Of a DNA stretch of 41,132 nt, positions 8,275-16,685 are shown piece after piece. The DNA is from JBJHBP01 sp050485645. Its GTDB lineage: Bacteria > Pseudomonadota > Gammaproteobacteria > Steroidobacterales > Rariloculaceae. Within the stretch, counting starts at the first letter, position 1, and every line of letters starts with the position of its first letter. A model generated the notes under the pieces. It was not told the origin of the DNA. It did no database searches and worked only from the letters and a program-made list of their open reading frames with translations. Position numbers and translations under genes: made by a program. Location of the stretch: positions 1-41,132 of the forward strand of contig JBJHBT010000034.1 in assembly GCA_050485645.1 (NCBI GenBank), read 5' to 3'.

Positions 8275-8865
8275 TCACCCCGGCTGGTCCGGCGCCGTCG
8301 AGTTCATTCGGCGGCGCCGCCAGCCGGCCTCTGCAAGCCAGTAGCCGGCGCCGCCGAGCAATCCCCAAAGATGTGCATCAACGACCACCCGAGCGCCGAT
8401 CAACTGCTCGGTCGGCGTTCCACCGCCGATCCACTGCTCCCACGCAACCTTGACGACACAGATCACCAGCAGCACCGGTCCCAGCAGCTCACCGCGCCGC
8501 CACAGGTCGCACGCACCGATCAGCAGCAGCCCATGCAGCACGCCGGACAGGCCCATGGTCCATTCGATCTGTGAACTGAGCACATGCAGACCGACAGTCA
8601 CGGCCAGCGCGCACACCAGCAGGGCCGGCATCCAGGCCTGCGGCGCTCGACAACCGTCGAACAAGCGCGCCGCTACCAGCAGAACACCGACATTGAGCGC
8701 AAGGTGGGCCCAGCCAAGGTGCACCAGATTGCCAGTGAGCAGCCGCCACACCTGGCCCTGATCCACCGCGCCACGGTCGTACGCAAGCCCGATACGCCAG
8801 GACTCGGGCAACGCCTGCAGCAGGATCAGCAGCAGAGCCAGCGCCGTCGCCCACGGTATAAGCAT
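8275..8865 (-). CDS. rrtA: Rhombosortase (GlyGly-CTERM processing rhomboid protease)
   Basis: A 196-residue polytopic membrane protein of the rhomboid superfamily, in the short rhombosortase subgroup (TIGR03902). It has about six helices, the HxxxN pair His54/Asn58 in GWAHLALN, nucleophile Ser107 in MGLSGVLH, and catalytic His165 in VVDAHLWGLL. Known rhombosortases cleave the C-terminal GlyGly-CTERM anchor of secreted proteins in the inner membrane. The gene directly downstream of an S8 protease with such a tail (109 bases before its own start) is a natural enzyme-substrate pair. ATG at 8865 gives the usual length; a TTG three codons earlier, with AGGA 11 bases before it, is an alternative start. 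Confidence 0.88.
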   Translation of the reverse strand: MLIPWATALALLLILLQALPESWRIGLAYDRGAVDQGQVWRLLTGNLVHLGWAHLALNVGVLLVAARLFDGCRAPQAWMPALLVCALAVTVGLHVLSSQIEWTMGLSGVLHGLLLIGACDLWRRGELLGPVLLVICVVKVAWEQWIGGGTPTEQLIGARVVVDAHLWGLLGGAGYWLAEAGWRRRRMNSTAPDQPG

Positions 8866-8972
8866 GCTTTTCAAGCTGAAGTTCCTGCCGCTAGCAGCCT
8901 GGCTGACCCGGTACAAAGTACACCTTTGCAGCGCCTGACCCAACCGCATCAAGCACCAGAACGGCGTCGCCC

Positions 8973-11336
8973 CTATGGCCGTGACACGGTGCGCGCGGCA
9001 TGCGGTGTTGCGGGGAATTTGCGGCCTCTGCACACACACAGCAGCGCCAATACGAGCAGCCATCCGAGCGGCAGTGCGCTGCCGCCACCGCTTTCGGCGC
9101 GGGGCGTCGCTGTTTCGGTGCCAGACGTGTCGGAAGTCGCGGAGGATTCGTCCGACTCCGCATCGGCGGAGCTGTCATCCGTCACAGCCTGACCGGCGAA
9201 ATTGACGCTATAGGGGATATCCTCTTCTCCAGCCGTGTTGATGACCAGTTGCAGCGTCAGCTCGCCCGTGGTCTGCGGCGTCATCGTGACCTCTATCTCG
9301 CACAGAGCTGTTGCCGTGAGCTCTGTGCCACTGCAATCGTCTCTCGAGATCACCGCATCCTGTCCCACCAGATACGCCGCGCCAAGCATCTCGTGTTCGC
9401 TGTAGCGGCTCTCGAAGGCGACGATCAGGCGCTGTGTTTCGCCCACTCGGACGTCATCGAGCGACACCTCGGGTGTCGGAGAGATCAAACGCGAACCTAC
9501 CAGTGCGATCAGTTCGACGGCGAGAAAGCTTCCTTCGATGCCGGCATCTGTAGGCACATGCATGGCGCTGCGCACTCTACCATCTGATGAGGCCGCGAAT
9601 GACAGTGTCACCCGACAGGTTTCGGATGCCGAAAGAGTTTGCCCGGAACACTCGTCGAGATAGAACCAGAAGCCGGCACCCTCGGACAGAGTCGCCGACC
9701 CCACGGAGATAAGCGCGGTCGAGGTGTTGCGGATATGCAGTTCTCGCTGCACTTCGCTTCCGACCGACGACGCACCGAAATCCACCGTGGGTGTGGATGT
9801 GCTCAGCGGCGAAAGGGAGTTGCTCACCGCACGCTGTGCGTTGAGGAGTCCCGCACCGCAGGTGCCCTGTGTCGCGCAGTAGCTGCCCACGGGGAAGCCG
9901 GTCAAGGAACTGGAGGCGGTAAGAATGCTCCTGAGCTGCGCCGGAACCAGGAGCGGATTGCGACTCAACATCAGCGCAGCTGCCGCCGCCACGTGAGGCG
10001 CAGAGGAACTCGTGCCTTGGGCATACGCATACGCCCATCCGACGGGATCGTGAGCTGTCGTTCCCGTGTTCGCGAGCGACACAATGCCAGCCGTGGAAGA
10101 CATGCGGGTGTCACCGCCGGGGGCCGACAACGCAACGTGGGTGACGCTGTAGTTGCTATAGGGGGCAAGATCACCCTGCTTCGTGCTTGCGGCCACGGCG
10201 AGGACGTTCGAGCAGCTCGGAAGCATGGACGTCGATGCTTCGGTGGCCTCATTGCCCGCCGCCACGATGATGAGGACCCCTGCCGCGCTGCCGGCATCGA
10301 TCGCCGCTTGCAGCATGGTTCCGCAGCTGCCTGCCGCGCCAAGGCTCAGATTGAGCACGCGGGCAGGCGTGGGGTTGGCGATCGTGGGATGAACACCGGC
10401 GGCCCAGCGAATCGCTTCGGCAACGTCCGACGTATAGCCGCCGCATTTTCCGAGCACGCGGACAGGCACGATGGTCGCCCCGAACGCTCCGCCGACGATG
10501 CCTTCGCCGTTATTCGCGAGCGCCGCGACGGTACCCGACGTGTGGCTGCCATGCCAGCTGCTCTGACGTTTCGGGCACTTCGCGAAGAACTCAATCGCGC
10601 GATCGGCGTCGGAGACCCAGTCACCCCGATCCAGTGCATGCGGTTGAGGATCCACGAACGCAGCGGCGGCGGAGGTCCATGGCGGGCATGTTGCCCGAAC
10701 GCGGCAATCGCTGATGAAGTCGTAGCCCTCGCTTGCCAGTGCGCCGCTCCCGCTGGCGATACCGTCCGGACCGGTAATGTCGGGGTGGGCCAGAATGCCG
10801 GTATCGATGATGGCGATTCGCGCGCCCGCAATGCCCTGCTGGGTTTGCCAAGCTGTTTGGAAGTCCGCGCCGTACGAGCCATCGGCAGGTGGCATCAGCG
10901 CCCATTGCTGCGGGAAGTACGGATCGGAAACCGAACTGACCGACACCACGACATCCTTCTCGGCCCACGTAACCTCTGGCGCGTTCCGCAGTCTCTCGAT
11001 CGCCGTTCCCAGCGGCAGTCCGATGCCGAGCGCTGTCGGCACGAACACATGCGAGCCGTCTCCGAGTGCCTTCACCCACAGGAGATCCGTGCCGGCGCGT
11101 GCGCTCAGAGCTGCGATTGCTGCATCACCGGGTCGCTCGCGTTGCCGCGCAAGCGCTTCCTGGGCAGTCTCGCCTGGCGTGGCTTCGCCCCCGTGAAACT
11201 TGATCACGATACGAGCTGGCAGCCCTCCGTTTTCCTGGGCGGCTACTGCACCCACATACGCGAAGCACAGCAGCGCCACCACGCATGCACCGAAAGACCG
11301 GCAACGCATATACGCTCGCGCCGTAGAAACGTGCAT
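8973..11336 (-). CDS. Secreted S8 subtilisin-like protease with GlyGly-CTERM tail
   Basis: A 787-residue exported serine protease. It has a signal peptide (about 1-34, ending AVAAQ), a propeptide-like region (to about 135), and a subtilase catalytic domain with Asp178 (IIDTG), His262 (HGSHTSGT) and Ser443 (GTSSSAPH). It shows the extracellular subclass pattern with several Cys (211, 217, 254, 298, 338, 375, 487, 493) that may form disulfides. Two beta-sandwich domains of about 100 residues each follow, then the C-terminal sorting tail: GGG near 750, hydrophobic helix LPLGWLLVLALL and a basic end CRGRK. This tail type (TIGR03501) is processed by rhombosortase, encoded next downstream. The 18 residues after the basic cluster are longer than usual. 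The start at 11336 has GGGGG nine bases upstream; ATG at 11309 is an alternative. Confidence 0.92.
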   Translation of the reverse strand: MHVSTARAYMRCRSFGACVVALLCFAYVGAVAAQENGGLPARIVIKFHGGEATPGETAQEALARQRERPGDAAIAALSARAGTDLLWVKALGDGSHVFVPTALGIGLPLGTAIERLRNAPEVTWAEKDVVVSVSSVSDPYFPQQWALMPPADGSYGADFQTAWQTQQGIAGARIAIIDTGILAHPDITGPDGIASGSGALASEGYDFISDCRVRATCPPWTSAAAAFVDPQPHALDRGDWVSDADRAIEFFAKCPKRQSSWHGSHTSGTVAALANNGEGIVGGAFGATIVPVRVLGKCGGYTSDVAEAIRWAAGVHPTIANPTPARVLNLSLGAAGSCGTMLQAAIDAGSAAGVLIIVAAGNEATEASTSMLPSCSNVLAVAASTKQGDLAPYSNYSVTHVALSAPGGDTRMSSTAGIVSLANTGTTAHDPVGWAYAYAQGTSSSAPHVAAAAALMLSRNPLLVPAQLRSILTASSSLTGFPVGSYCATQGTCGAGLLNAQRAVSNSLSPLSTSTPTVDFGASSVGSEVQRELHIRNTSTALISVGSATLSEGAGFWFYLDECSGQTLSASETCRVTLSFAASSDGRVRSAMHVPTDAGIEGSFLAVELIALVGSRLISPTPEVSLDDVRVGETQRLIVAFESRYSEHEMLGAAYLVGQDAVISRDDCSGTELTATALCEIEVTMTPQTTGELTLQLVINTAGEEDIPYSVNFAGQAVTDDSSADAESDESSATSDTSGTETATPRAESGGGSALPLGWLLVLALLCVCRGRKFPATPHAARTVSRP

Positions 11337-11582
11337 TGCCGGAACCCCCATGTTGATGATTGTGGTGACGCCAACGGACACAGCTCGGCGGAATTGGATT
11401 GAGTGATTGCCCGCCGTGCGGTGCCACTCAATGACGTGCGAGGGAAGGCACAAGCGCCGGAGAACAGGCTAGTGGATGTTCGGTGCGGGTACTGTGCGTT
11501 GATGCCCAGTTCCGTGTGTGCAACGATGCCTTCCCGCGCGTGAAGCATCACAGGTCGCAGGAGAGCAGCGTGACGCGCGCAC

Positions 11583-11942
11583 TGTTGCGCCGCATACTGG
11601 TTCGGCGATGCCAGTGTCGAAACGGCTTCGGCCAGTGGCGACCTTTCCGCGGTGACGGCCGGCGTCTGACTCCGCTGGCCATTACGGCGTATGGACGTGC
11701 TCGGACGCGCCGGAGTGAGCTTCTGGCAGAGCCGTATCTCGCCCATCGATGCACCGTCTTCGCGCGACGGCTTCGCGGATCCGTTCATCGGCACAGGCAT
11801 TCAGTATGGGTCAGGCAACGTCGCCGTTCGTGCAGACTTCGACCTCCTGCCGCGCCGCCTGGTCAATTCGCTCGACGGCGCCGGCCGCAGTGGTGGCTGG
11901 GCCGACTACTGGTCTGTCGGAGTCATCTGGCGACGACGCTGA
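11583..11942 (+). pseudogene. Remnant of an outer-membrane beta-barrel protein gene
   Basis: One frame reads AAYWFGDASVETAS, then SGDLSAVTAG, then a TGA at 11667, then LRRMDVLGRAGVSFWQS, and ends with GWADYWSVGVIWRRR. This pattern (a fGDAS strand, a LxGRAGVSFW strand, DPFIGTGIQYG and a closing aromatic strand) is that of small OmpA-like barrel proteins. The N-terminal half is absent, with stops at 11541 and 11571 in this frame, and an in-frame TGA splits the rest, so it is called a decayed copy. An ATG at 11691 could still express a 83-residue fragment, but that would not make a full barrel. Confidence 0.5.
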
Positions 11943-12209
11943 CCAGCGATCATCGATGAAGCGCATGCTGGTGCCATCACGCTGCACACCAGCCTCACCA
12001 ATAAGGGAAAAAGGGAGAGGCAGGTCGAAAGCTCTTGCGAACCTGTTCTCACTCGATCGAGCGTCCTGGTACAGCAATAGAGAAGGTGGTTGCCCTTGTC
12101 ACTTCGCTCAGCGGCCGGACCGATCTGCCGACTCGACGAACAGTCGATAGTTTTGCGGATCGAAGGCGTCGGGCCGCCGTCACGGAGGCCAATCCAGAAC
12201 TACGGATTT
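11943..12209. other. Convergent gap with no visible gene
   Basis: About 270 bases between the barrel-gene remnant and the convergent triple-SnoaL gene. I see no coding frame with family-like sequence and no strong terminator. It could contain further decayed sequence. Confidence 0.5.
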
Positions 12210-14306
12210 CTAGCGCCCGTCATCGCCAGACACGGGCCGCCCGAATGCCATGCCGCCAGCCGCCGGGTCCGGCGGGGGCGCCACGCGGTTGGTGACGGGG
12301 TTCGGATAGTGAAACGGCAGCGCGTAGTAGTTCGGGAACGTCAGGTACACCTCGGTCGGTGGCAGGTCGGGCGGTGGCAGGAAGCTCTCGGGTCGCGTGT
12401 TCGGTGTGGTTTCATCCACCCAGCCGACGCGGTAGGACGAATACATGTTGAACGGTCCGCGTAGCGATCGGATCATCCACACGCCGTTCACTTTCACGTA
12501 CTCATTCTCGTAGTAGCAGTGCCCCCAGCCGCCGGCGCCCATCACGAAGGCCGTCCAGCGACCCGACGCCGTGCGCCCGTCGGGATTGACGGTGACGATG
12601 CCCTGAAACTGCTGGTGATCGATGATCAGGCCGTCACGGCGCACCGGTTCGCCAAACGCGGTGAGCATGTATTCGCGCACCCGTTCGCGGCCGAGAAACA
12701 CGCCGCGTCCGCCGATCTCGAGCGTACCGTTGCCGGAAAACAGCTCGGCCACGTCGTGCCATTGCGCCTGATCCACGTAATAGCCGTAGGAACGCTGCAG
12801 CTTCTCGATCGCCGACAGGTCGGCCAAACGCAATGCGCGCGCGGAGACGTCGGCCAGTTCGGCTGCCACTGCAGCCAGCGTGCCACCCTGCCCCTGCGGT
12901 ACGACGATGGGCAATACGGGCTGCCCCTGCTGCACCGGATGCTCGAAGTGATAGGGCACGAAAATCGCGCTCGGCAGCGACTGATACGCCAGGGTCGGCG
13001 GCGCATCCGGCGGCAGCGCCGCATTCGGCCCATCCATCGGCAGCGGCCCCTCGACCCAGCCCTGATCGTAGTCCGCCCACATCACCACATAGTAGTGCAG
13101 CTTCGAGATGCGCCATACGCCGTCTTCGTTGACATACTCGTTCTCGTAGACGCCCGCGCCCCAGCGGCCTTCTCCGCCGCGTGCGAGCTGCACGTCGCTG
13201 CGCCAGCGCGCCGTGGCCGTGCGGTTGTCGGGCGCCACCGTGATGATGGGCTGGAGCATCGGGTAGTTGTTGAGCTGGCCCTGTTCCAGGCCTTCCGGTC
13301 CCATCAGTGACAGCGCCGCGCGCACGCGGTCGCGGCCGATGTAGACGCCGCTCTGCCCGAACTCGTAGGTGCCGTCAGCGGCGAACAGGCCGGCCGCCGC
13401 GTCCCATTGTCCCTTGTCGATGTAGTAGCCGTAGCGGCCCTGAAGGTTTTCGATCTCGCGCTCGGAGGCGAGTACGGCAAGGCGTGCGGCGACGTCATTG
13501 GCGGCAGCTTCAACCTCGCCGATCGCTCCGGGGCCGGGCGTGATGTTCGCGGTGAGCACGGGCGCGAGCGATGTCGGGCCGGGCTCATAGTGAAACGGCG
13601 GGACGAACACCGCCGGGAATGGCTGGTAGGTTTGTGTTGGCGGCTGATCGGGCGGCAGCTCCCTGGCCACATCGGTCCGCCAGTCGCCATCAACAAACTG
13701 CAGCGATGCCCAGCCGCCCCGATACGGCGCAACGAAGTTGGTGTACATGCGCAGCGCCTGGATCTTCCAGACACCGTCCTGTTTCACGTACACATTCTCC
13801 AGCGTCGCGTCACCCCAGTGCGCGGACACCTGATACTCGCCGAGCAGCGCGAACTCGCGCCAGCGTGCGTGCGCGGTGCGTCCGTCTTCGGCAATACTCA
13901 CCACCGGCTGCAGCTGCATGCGCTGGTTGAGCTGACCGAATGGCAGTCCCGGGCCCGTGCCCTCGGTGCCTTTTCCGTAGCGCACGATGGCCTGCGCGAT
14001 GCGGTCCCTGCCGCGGTATACGCCGTCGACACCCATCTCAAACGTCGCGTCATCGGCGAACAGTGCTGCCGCTTCGGCCCAGAAGCCCTTGTCGATGTAG
14101 TAGCCGTACGCGCGCTGCAGCCGGTGGATGGCGATGGTGTCTTCAATGCGCTGCGCCTCGACCGCGAGTGCCGTGGTGCGTTCCTCAAGCGCCGCGATAC
14201 GCCCGGCATCGCCGCTCTGGGCGAGCGCATGGCCGGCCAGGAATCCCGACGATGCAACGAGCAGCGCGGCAGCGGAACGCAGGCAGGTCTTTACGCAGAA
14301 AATCAT
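12210..14306 (-). CDS. Exported protein with three tandem SnoaL-like (NTF2-fold) domains
   Basis: A 698-residue protein with a signal peptide (cleavage likely after Ala29) and a short coiled segment (about 33-56). Three homologous repeats begin near residues 57, 282 and 497. Each has the helix pattern LQRxYGYYIDKGxW, then LFAxDxTxExGxxGVYxGRDRV, then a sheet with GRTAxxRWR and ENEYVxxxGVWxI. Each is followed by a linker containing LPPDxPPT and FVPxHY. The repeats match the SnoaL-like branch of the NTF2 superfamily, which includes hydratases, isomerases and binding proteins. The conserved Tyr-Tyr and acidic residues in each repeat could be functional, but no reaction can be assigned. GGGGGCG precedes the ATG at 14306. 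Its neighbours give no pathway. Confidence 0.82.
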   Translation of the reverse strand: MIFCVKTCLRSAAALLVASSGFLAGHALAQSGDAGRIAALEERTTALAVEAQRIEDTIAIHRLQRAYGYYIDKGFWAEAAALFADDATFEMGVDGVYRGRDRIAQAIVRYGKGTEGTGPGLPFGQLNQRMQLQPVVSIAEDGRTAHARWREFALLGEYQVSAHWGDATLENVYVKQDGVWKIQALRMYTNFVAPYRGGWASLQFVDGDWRTDVARELPPDQPPTQTYQPFPAVFVPPFHYEPGPTSLAPVLTANITPGPGAIGEVEAAANDVAARLAVLASEREIENLQGRYGYYIDKGQWDAAAGLFAADGTYEFGQSGVYIGRDRVRAALSLMGPEGLEQGQLNNYPMLQPIITVAPDNRTATARWRSDVQLARGGEGRWGAGVYENEYVNEDGVWRISKLHYYVVMWADYDQGWVEGPLPMDGPNAALPPDAPPTLAYQSLPSAIFVPYHFEHPVQQGQPVLPIVVPQGQGGTLAAVAAELADVSARALRLADLSAIEKLQRSYGYYVDQAQWHDVAELFSGNGTLEIGGRGVFLGRERVREYMLTAFGEPVRRDGLIIDHQQFQGIVTVNPDGRTASGRWTAFVMGAGGWGHCYYENEYVKVNGVWMIRSLRGPFNMYSSYRVGWVDETTPNTRPESFLPPPDLPPTEVYLTFPNYYALPFHYPNPVTNRVAPPPDPAAGGMAFGRPVSGDDGR

Positions 14307-14536
14307 GATCGCCCCCGGAGTGATCAGACCGTGTACCGGTCATGTTGTGGCGTCATTGTACCGAACTAAGGACAGGTGAGCGGGGCAGGCAGATGGCGGG
14401 AGTCGCAACCAACCCGCTCGTGAAACGTGACGCCCGCTGCATTGCAGCGGCGCCTCACACGGGCCGTGGGCATCGCGGCCCGGCGACGTGTGACCGACTG
14501 AACTTCGGCAACCGCTTTAAATGCTGGAACGGCCGG

Positions 14537-14589
14537 GATAGCTATCTTGATATATACCATCCGCCATGATAAATACCATGGTAGCTATC
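14537..14589 (+). promoter_or_regulatory. Dyad-rich operator/promoter of the vapBC operon
   Basis: An AT-rich island in GC-rich DNA just before vapB. It holds the perfect palindrome GATAGCTATC (14537-14546), a near copy GGTAGCTATC (14580-14589) 43 bases on, and the overlapping palindrome TACCATGGTA (14574-14583). TATATA-like sequence between them could be the -10 element. VapB-type antitoxins with their toxins usually repress their own operon by binding such dyads, so this is the likely operator. Confidence 0.65.
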
Positions 14590-14606
14590 AATCGGAGGTG
14601 GCTGTC

Positions 14607-14870
14607 ATGGGAACGAAAACCGCCAGGCTCTTTACGACCGGACGCAGCCAGGCCGTGCGGCTTCCCGTGGAATTCCGCTTCGAGGGACGCGAGGTCTTCG
14701 TGCGCCGCGACCCGAAAACCGGCGACGTCATCCTGTCCCGCAAGCCCGATTCCTGGGACGGCCTGTTTGAGCTTTACGACAAGGGCGGCGTGCCGTCCGA
14801 CTTCATCGGACCGGCCGACCGCAAGCAGCCGCCCCAGGACCGCGATCCGTTCGAGGGCTGGAAGGAATGA
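14607..14870 (+). CDS. vapB: VapB-type antitoxin (AbrB-like DNA-binding)
   Basis: An 87-residue antitoxin. The N-terminal half has the SpoVT/AbrB swapped-hairpin pattern (KTARLFTTGRSQAVRLPVEF, then GREVFVRRDPKTGDVILSRK), which binds the operator. The C-terminal half (SWDGLFELYDKGGVPSDF, ending DPFEGW) should wrap around the toxin. GGAGGTG sits six bases before the ATG at 14607. The stop overlaps the toxin start by ATGA, the usual coupling in this family. It neutralises the VapC ribonuclease and corepresses transcription with it. Confidence 0.9.
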   Translation: MGTKTARLFTTGRSQAVRLPVEFRFEGREVFVRRDPKTGDVILSRKPDSWDGLFELYDKGGVPSDFIGPADRKQPPQDRDPFEGWKE

Positions 14871-15277
14871 GCGGCTATTTACTCGACACCAATATCGCAA
14901 GCCACGTCATCCGCGGCGACCGGCCCGATATCAGCCGACGGCTGGCGTCGCTCCCGATGGATGACATCGCCGTCTCGGCCGTGACGGAAGGCGAGCTGCT
15001 CTACGGTCTCGCGAGGCGGAGCTATCCCGCCGCGCTCACGGAACGCGTGCGGCAGTTTCTTCTGCGGGTGGATGTGCTGGCCTGGGATCACGATGTCACA
15101 CGAGCCTATGCCGATCTGCGCACGGCGTGCGAGGCCAGGGGCGTGTCGCTCGCGCCACTCGACATGATGATCGCCGCCCAGGCGGTCGCCGCCGACGCCG
15201 CGCTGATCACGAACGACAAGGCGTTCTCGCGCGTCCCCGATCCTCTGCGAACGGAGAACTGGGACAACATCGGGTAG
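14867..15277 (+). CDS. vapC: VapC-type PIN-domain toxin
   Basis: A 136-residue PIN-domain endoribonuclease. The acidic metal-binding set is visible: Asp7 (LLDTN), Glu43 (VTEGELLYG), Asp99 (APLDMMIA) and Asp117 (ITNDKAF), with the typical end LRTENW. All catalytic residues are present, so the toxin should be active. Members of the family cleave tRNA or rRNA when the antitoxin is degraded; the target cannot be read from this sequence. It overlaps vapB by four bases. No integron or phage gene is adjacent, so it looks like a stand-alone chromosomal module. Confidence 0.93.
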   Translation: MSGYLLDTNIASHVIRGDRPDISRRLASLPMDDIAVSAVTEGELLYGLARRSYPAALTERVRQFLLRVDVLAWDHDVTRAYADLRTACEARGVSLAPLDMMIAAQAVAADAALITNDKAFSRVPDPLRTENWDNIG

Positions 15278-15386
15278 ACGCTTGCGCTCAGCGCGGCTCA
15301 AGCCAGTGAGCCCGGGTCTCTCGCGCTGAAACCGCTGACGCGGCACCGTACCTGAGCGCGCAGGCGTCTGCCACGCATTCGGGTCG

Positions 15387-16166
15387 TTACTGCTGCCCGG
15401 ACTCGATCGTCAACTGGTATTCGGGCAGACCACTTCCCGACGCGCGCTGCTCGGGCAAGGGCAGATCCCGCTGAAAGGGTGGCCGCCATTCGACGTTTCT
15501 CATCGCCGCAAGATCCTGTTCGCTGGCAAAGCCGGGCAGGATGTCGATTCGATCGAAAAACTCGCGCGAGCCAATCACGTACTGCCTGACTTCGCTCCAG
15601 AAAACACCCGATTCGTTATCGCGAAAATGGGCGGCGCGCTCGACACTGGAGAAACGTCCCGCCGATACCAGGAAGGCGTCAACCTCTCCATCCTCGTAAC
15701 CCGCCAGCTCCAGAATGGCCGGCACGTCGAGATGGCGGGACACGGCCGAGTTACCGGAAGCCCAGCGAATACATGCCTGGCTGTTCAGGGCGGCACCGGA
15801 CAGAAAGAGGGTGCTGACGCTGCGCACCTGGTGGCACAGGGCGGGGTTGCTGGTGGCCTCGGCGACATTGGAGAAGCAGGTGCTGCGCACATACCCGACT
15901 TTCGCGCCAGAACTGTTGAAGCCGGCCACCCACAGGCTCTCCGGGTGGATCAGATAGCACGGCTTCTCGGACCGGATGTTGGTGGCCAGCGCAAGGAAAA
16001 GCGACTCCGCCGGCTCGGCGCTGCGTCTGTCGGATGAGAAAATTCTGTCGTCGGCGTCGCTGAACGCACCGCAGCCGCTCACGAAGACGAATATCACCAG
16101 CCACACGAAGCTGGCGAATCGATGACGAACAACGAGCGTGCCCCGCAAGAGTCTATGCGCGTTCAC
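15387..16166 (-). CDS. Unknown lipoprotein
   Basis: A 259-residue protein whose start is set by a strong GGGAGG five bases before GTG at 16166. From there it has a basic N-terminus, a hydrophobic stretch (FASFVWLVIFVF) and a lipobox ending in Cys32 (VSGC), so it should be a lipid-anchored periplasmic protein. The mature part has four further Cys (in EKPCYLI, RSTCFSN, ALCHQV and QACIRW), possibly two disulfides, and the WVAGFNSSGAKVGYVRSTC segment. I do not recognise a family. No operon partner is seen on the minus strand. Its 5' end sits against the remnant of a flavodoxin-like gene on the other strand. Confidence 0.65.
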   Translation of the reverse strand: MNAHRLLRGTLVVRHRFASFVWLVIFVFVSGCGAFSDADDRIFSSDRRSAEPAESLFLALATNIRSEKPCYLIHPESLWVAGFNSSGAKVGYVRSTCFSNVAEATSNPALCHQVRSVSTLFLSGAALNSQACIRWASGNSAVSRHLDVPAILELAGYEDGEVDAFLVSAGRFSSVERAAHFRDNESGVFWSEVRQYVIGSREFFDRIDILPGFASEQDLAAMRNVEWRPPFQRDLPLPEQRASGSGLPEYQLTIESGQQ

Positions 16167-16332
16167 CAATGCCTCCCTGGAGTCAATGAGGACGAGAGCG
16201 GCCATAGCCTTGCCCGGTGGCTTGCGGTGGTCGTCCCGCACGGCCCGCGCCGGGGCACGGGCTCCGGGCTCCGGGCTCCGGTCTTCAGCGGCGGCGATTG
16301 CCGTATTGGCAGGCGCCCGCGGCAAGTCCGTT

Positions 16333-16518
16333 ATGCCGGGGCCATTCTACACCTGGGCGTACCGCGCCCACAGCCTGAAGAGTCTGAAGCGTAACATCCT
16401 GAATTTCGTCGGCATCAGTCCGGTGCGCGGCACCGTCATCGGCATGGTGGACGCCAGCGATGCACGCCGCCGCAAACGGCTGGAGACGATGACAATGGTC
16501 GGGCGCGCCGGGCGCTGA
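16333..16518 (+). pseudogene. 3' remnant of a flavodoxin-fold NAD(P)H oxidoreductase gene
   Basis: The frame ending at 16518 reads FYTWAYRAHSLKSLKRN, then ILNFVGISPVRGTVIGMV, then RRRKRLETMTMVGRAG. This is the pattern of the C-terminal end of flavodoxin-like quinone/NAD(P)H oxidoreductases (hydrophobic Trp/Tyr, xHSLKxLxRNIL, GIxPVRxTxIGMV). The FMN-binding N-terminal two thirds are missing; in their place is the start region of the lipoprotein gene on the other strand. ATG at 16333 could in principle start a 61-residue fragment. I call it a truncated leftover, with the family inferred from a short match. Confidence 0.42.
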
Positions 16519-16685
16519 CTCACGCCCTGCGCGCGGTATCACGACCCGGCCACGCTTCTGCAGCAGGTTGCTTTCAGTGCCCCGCACGGATGACTGGCGT
16601 TATGATGGGTACTCGCGGGGGCGGGCCATGAACGAGCTGTCGTCCGTCTTCCCGGAAAGTCGCCCATGGAACCGGAGGAAATGTC

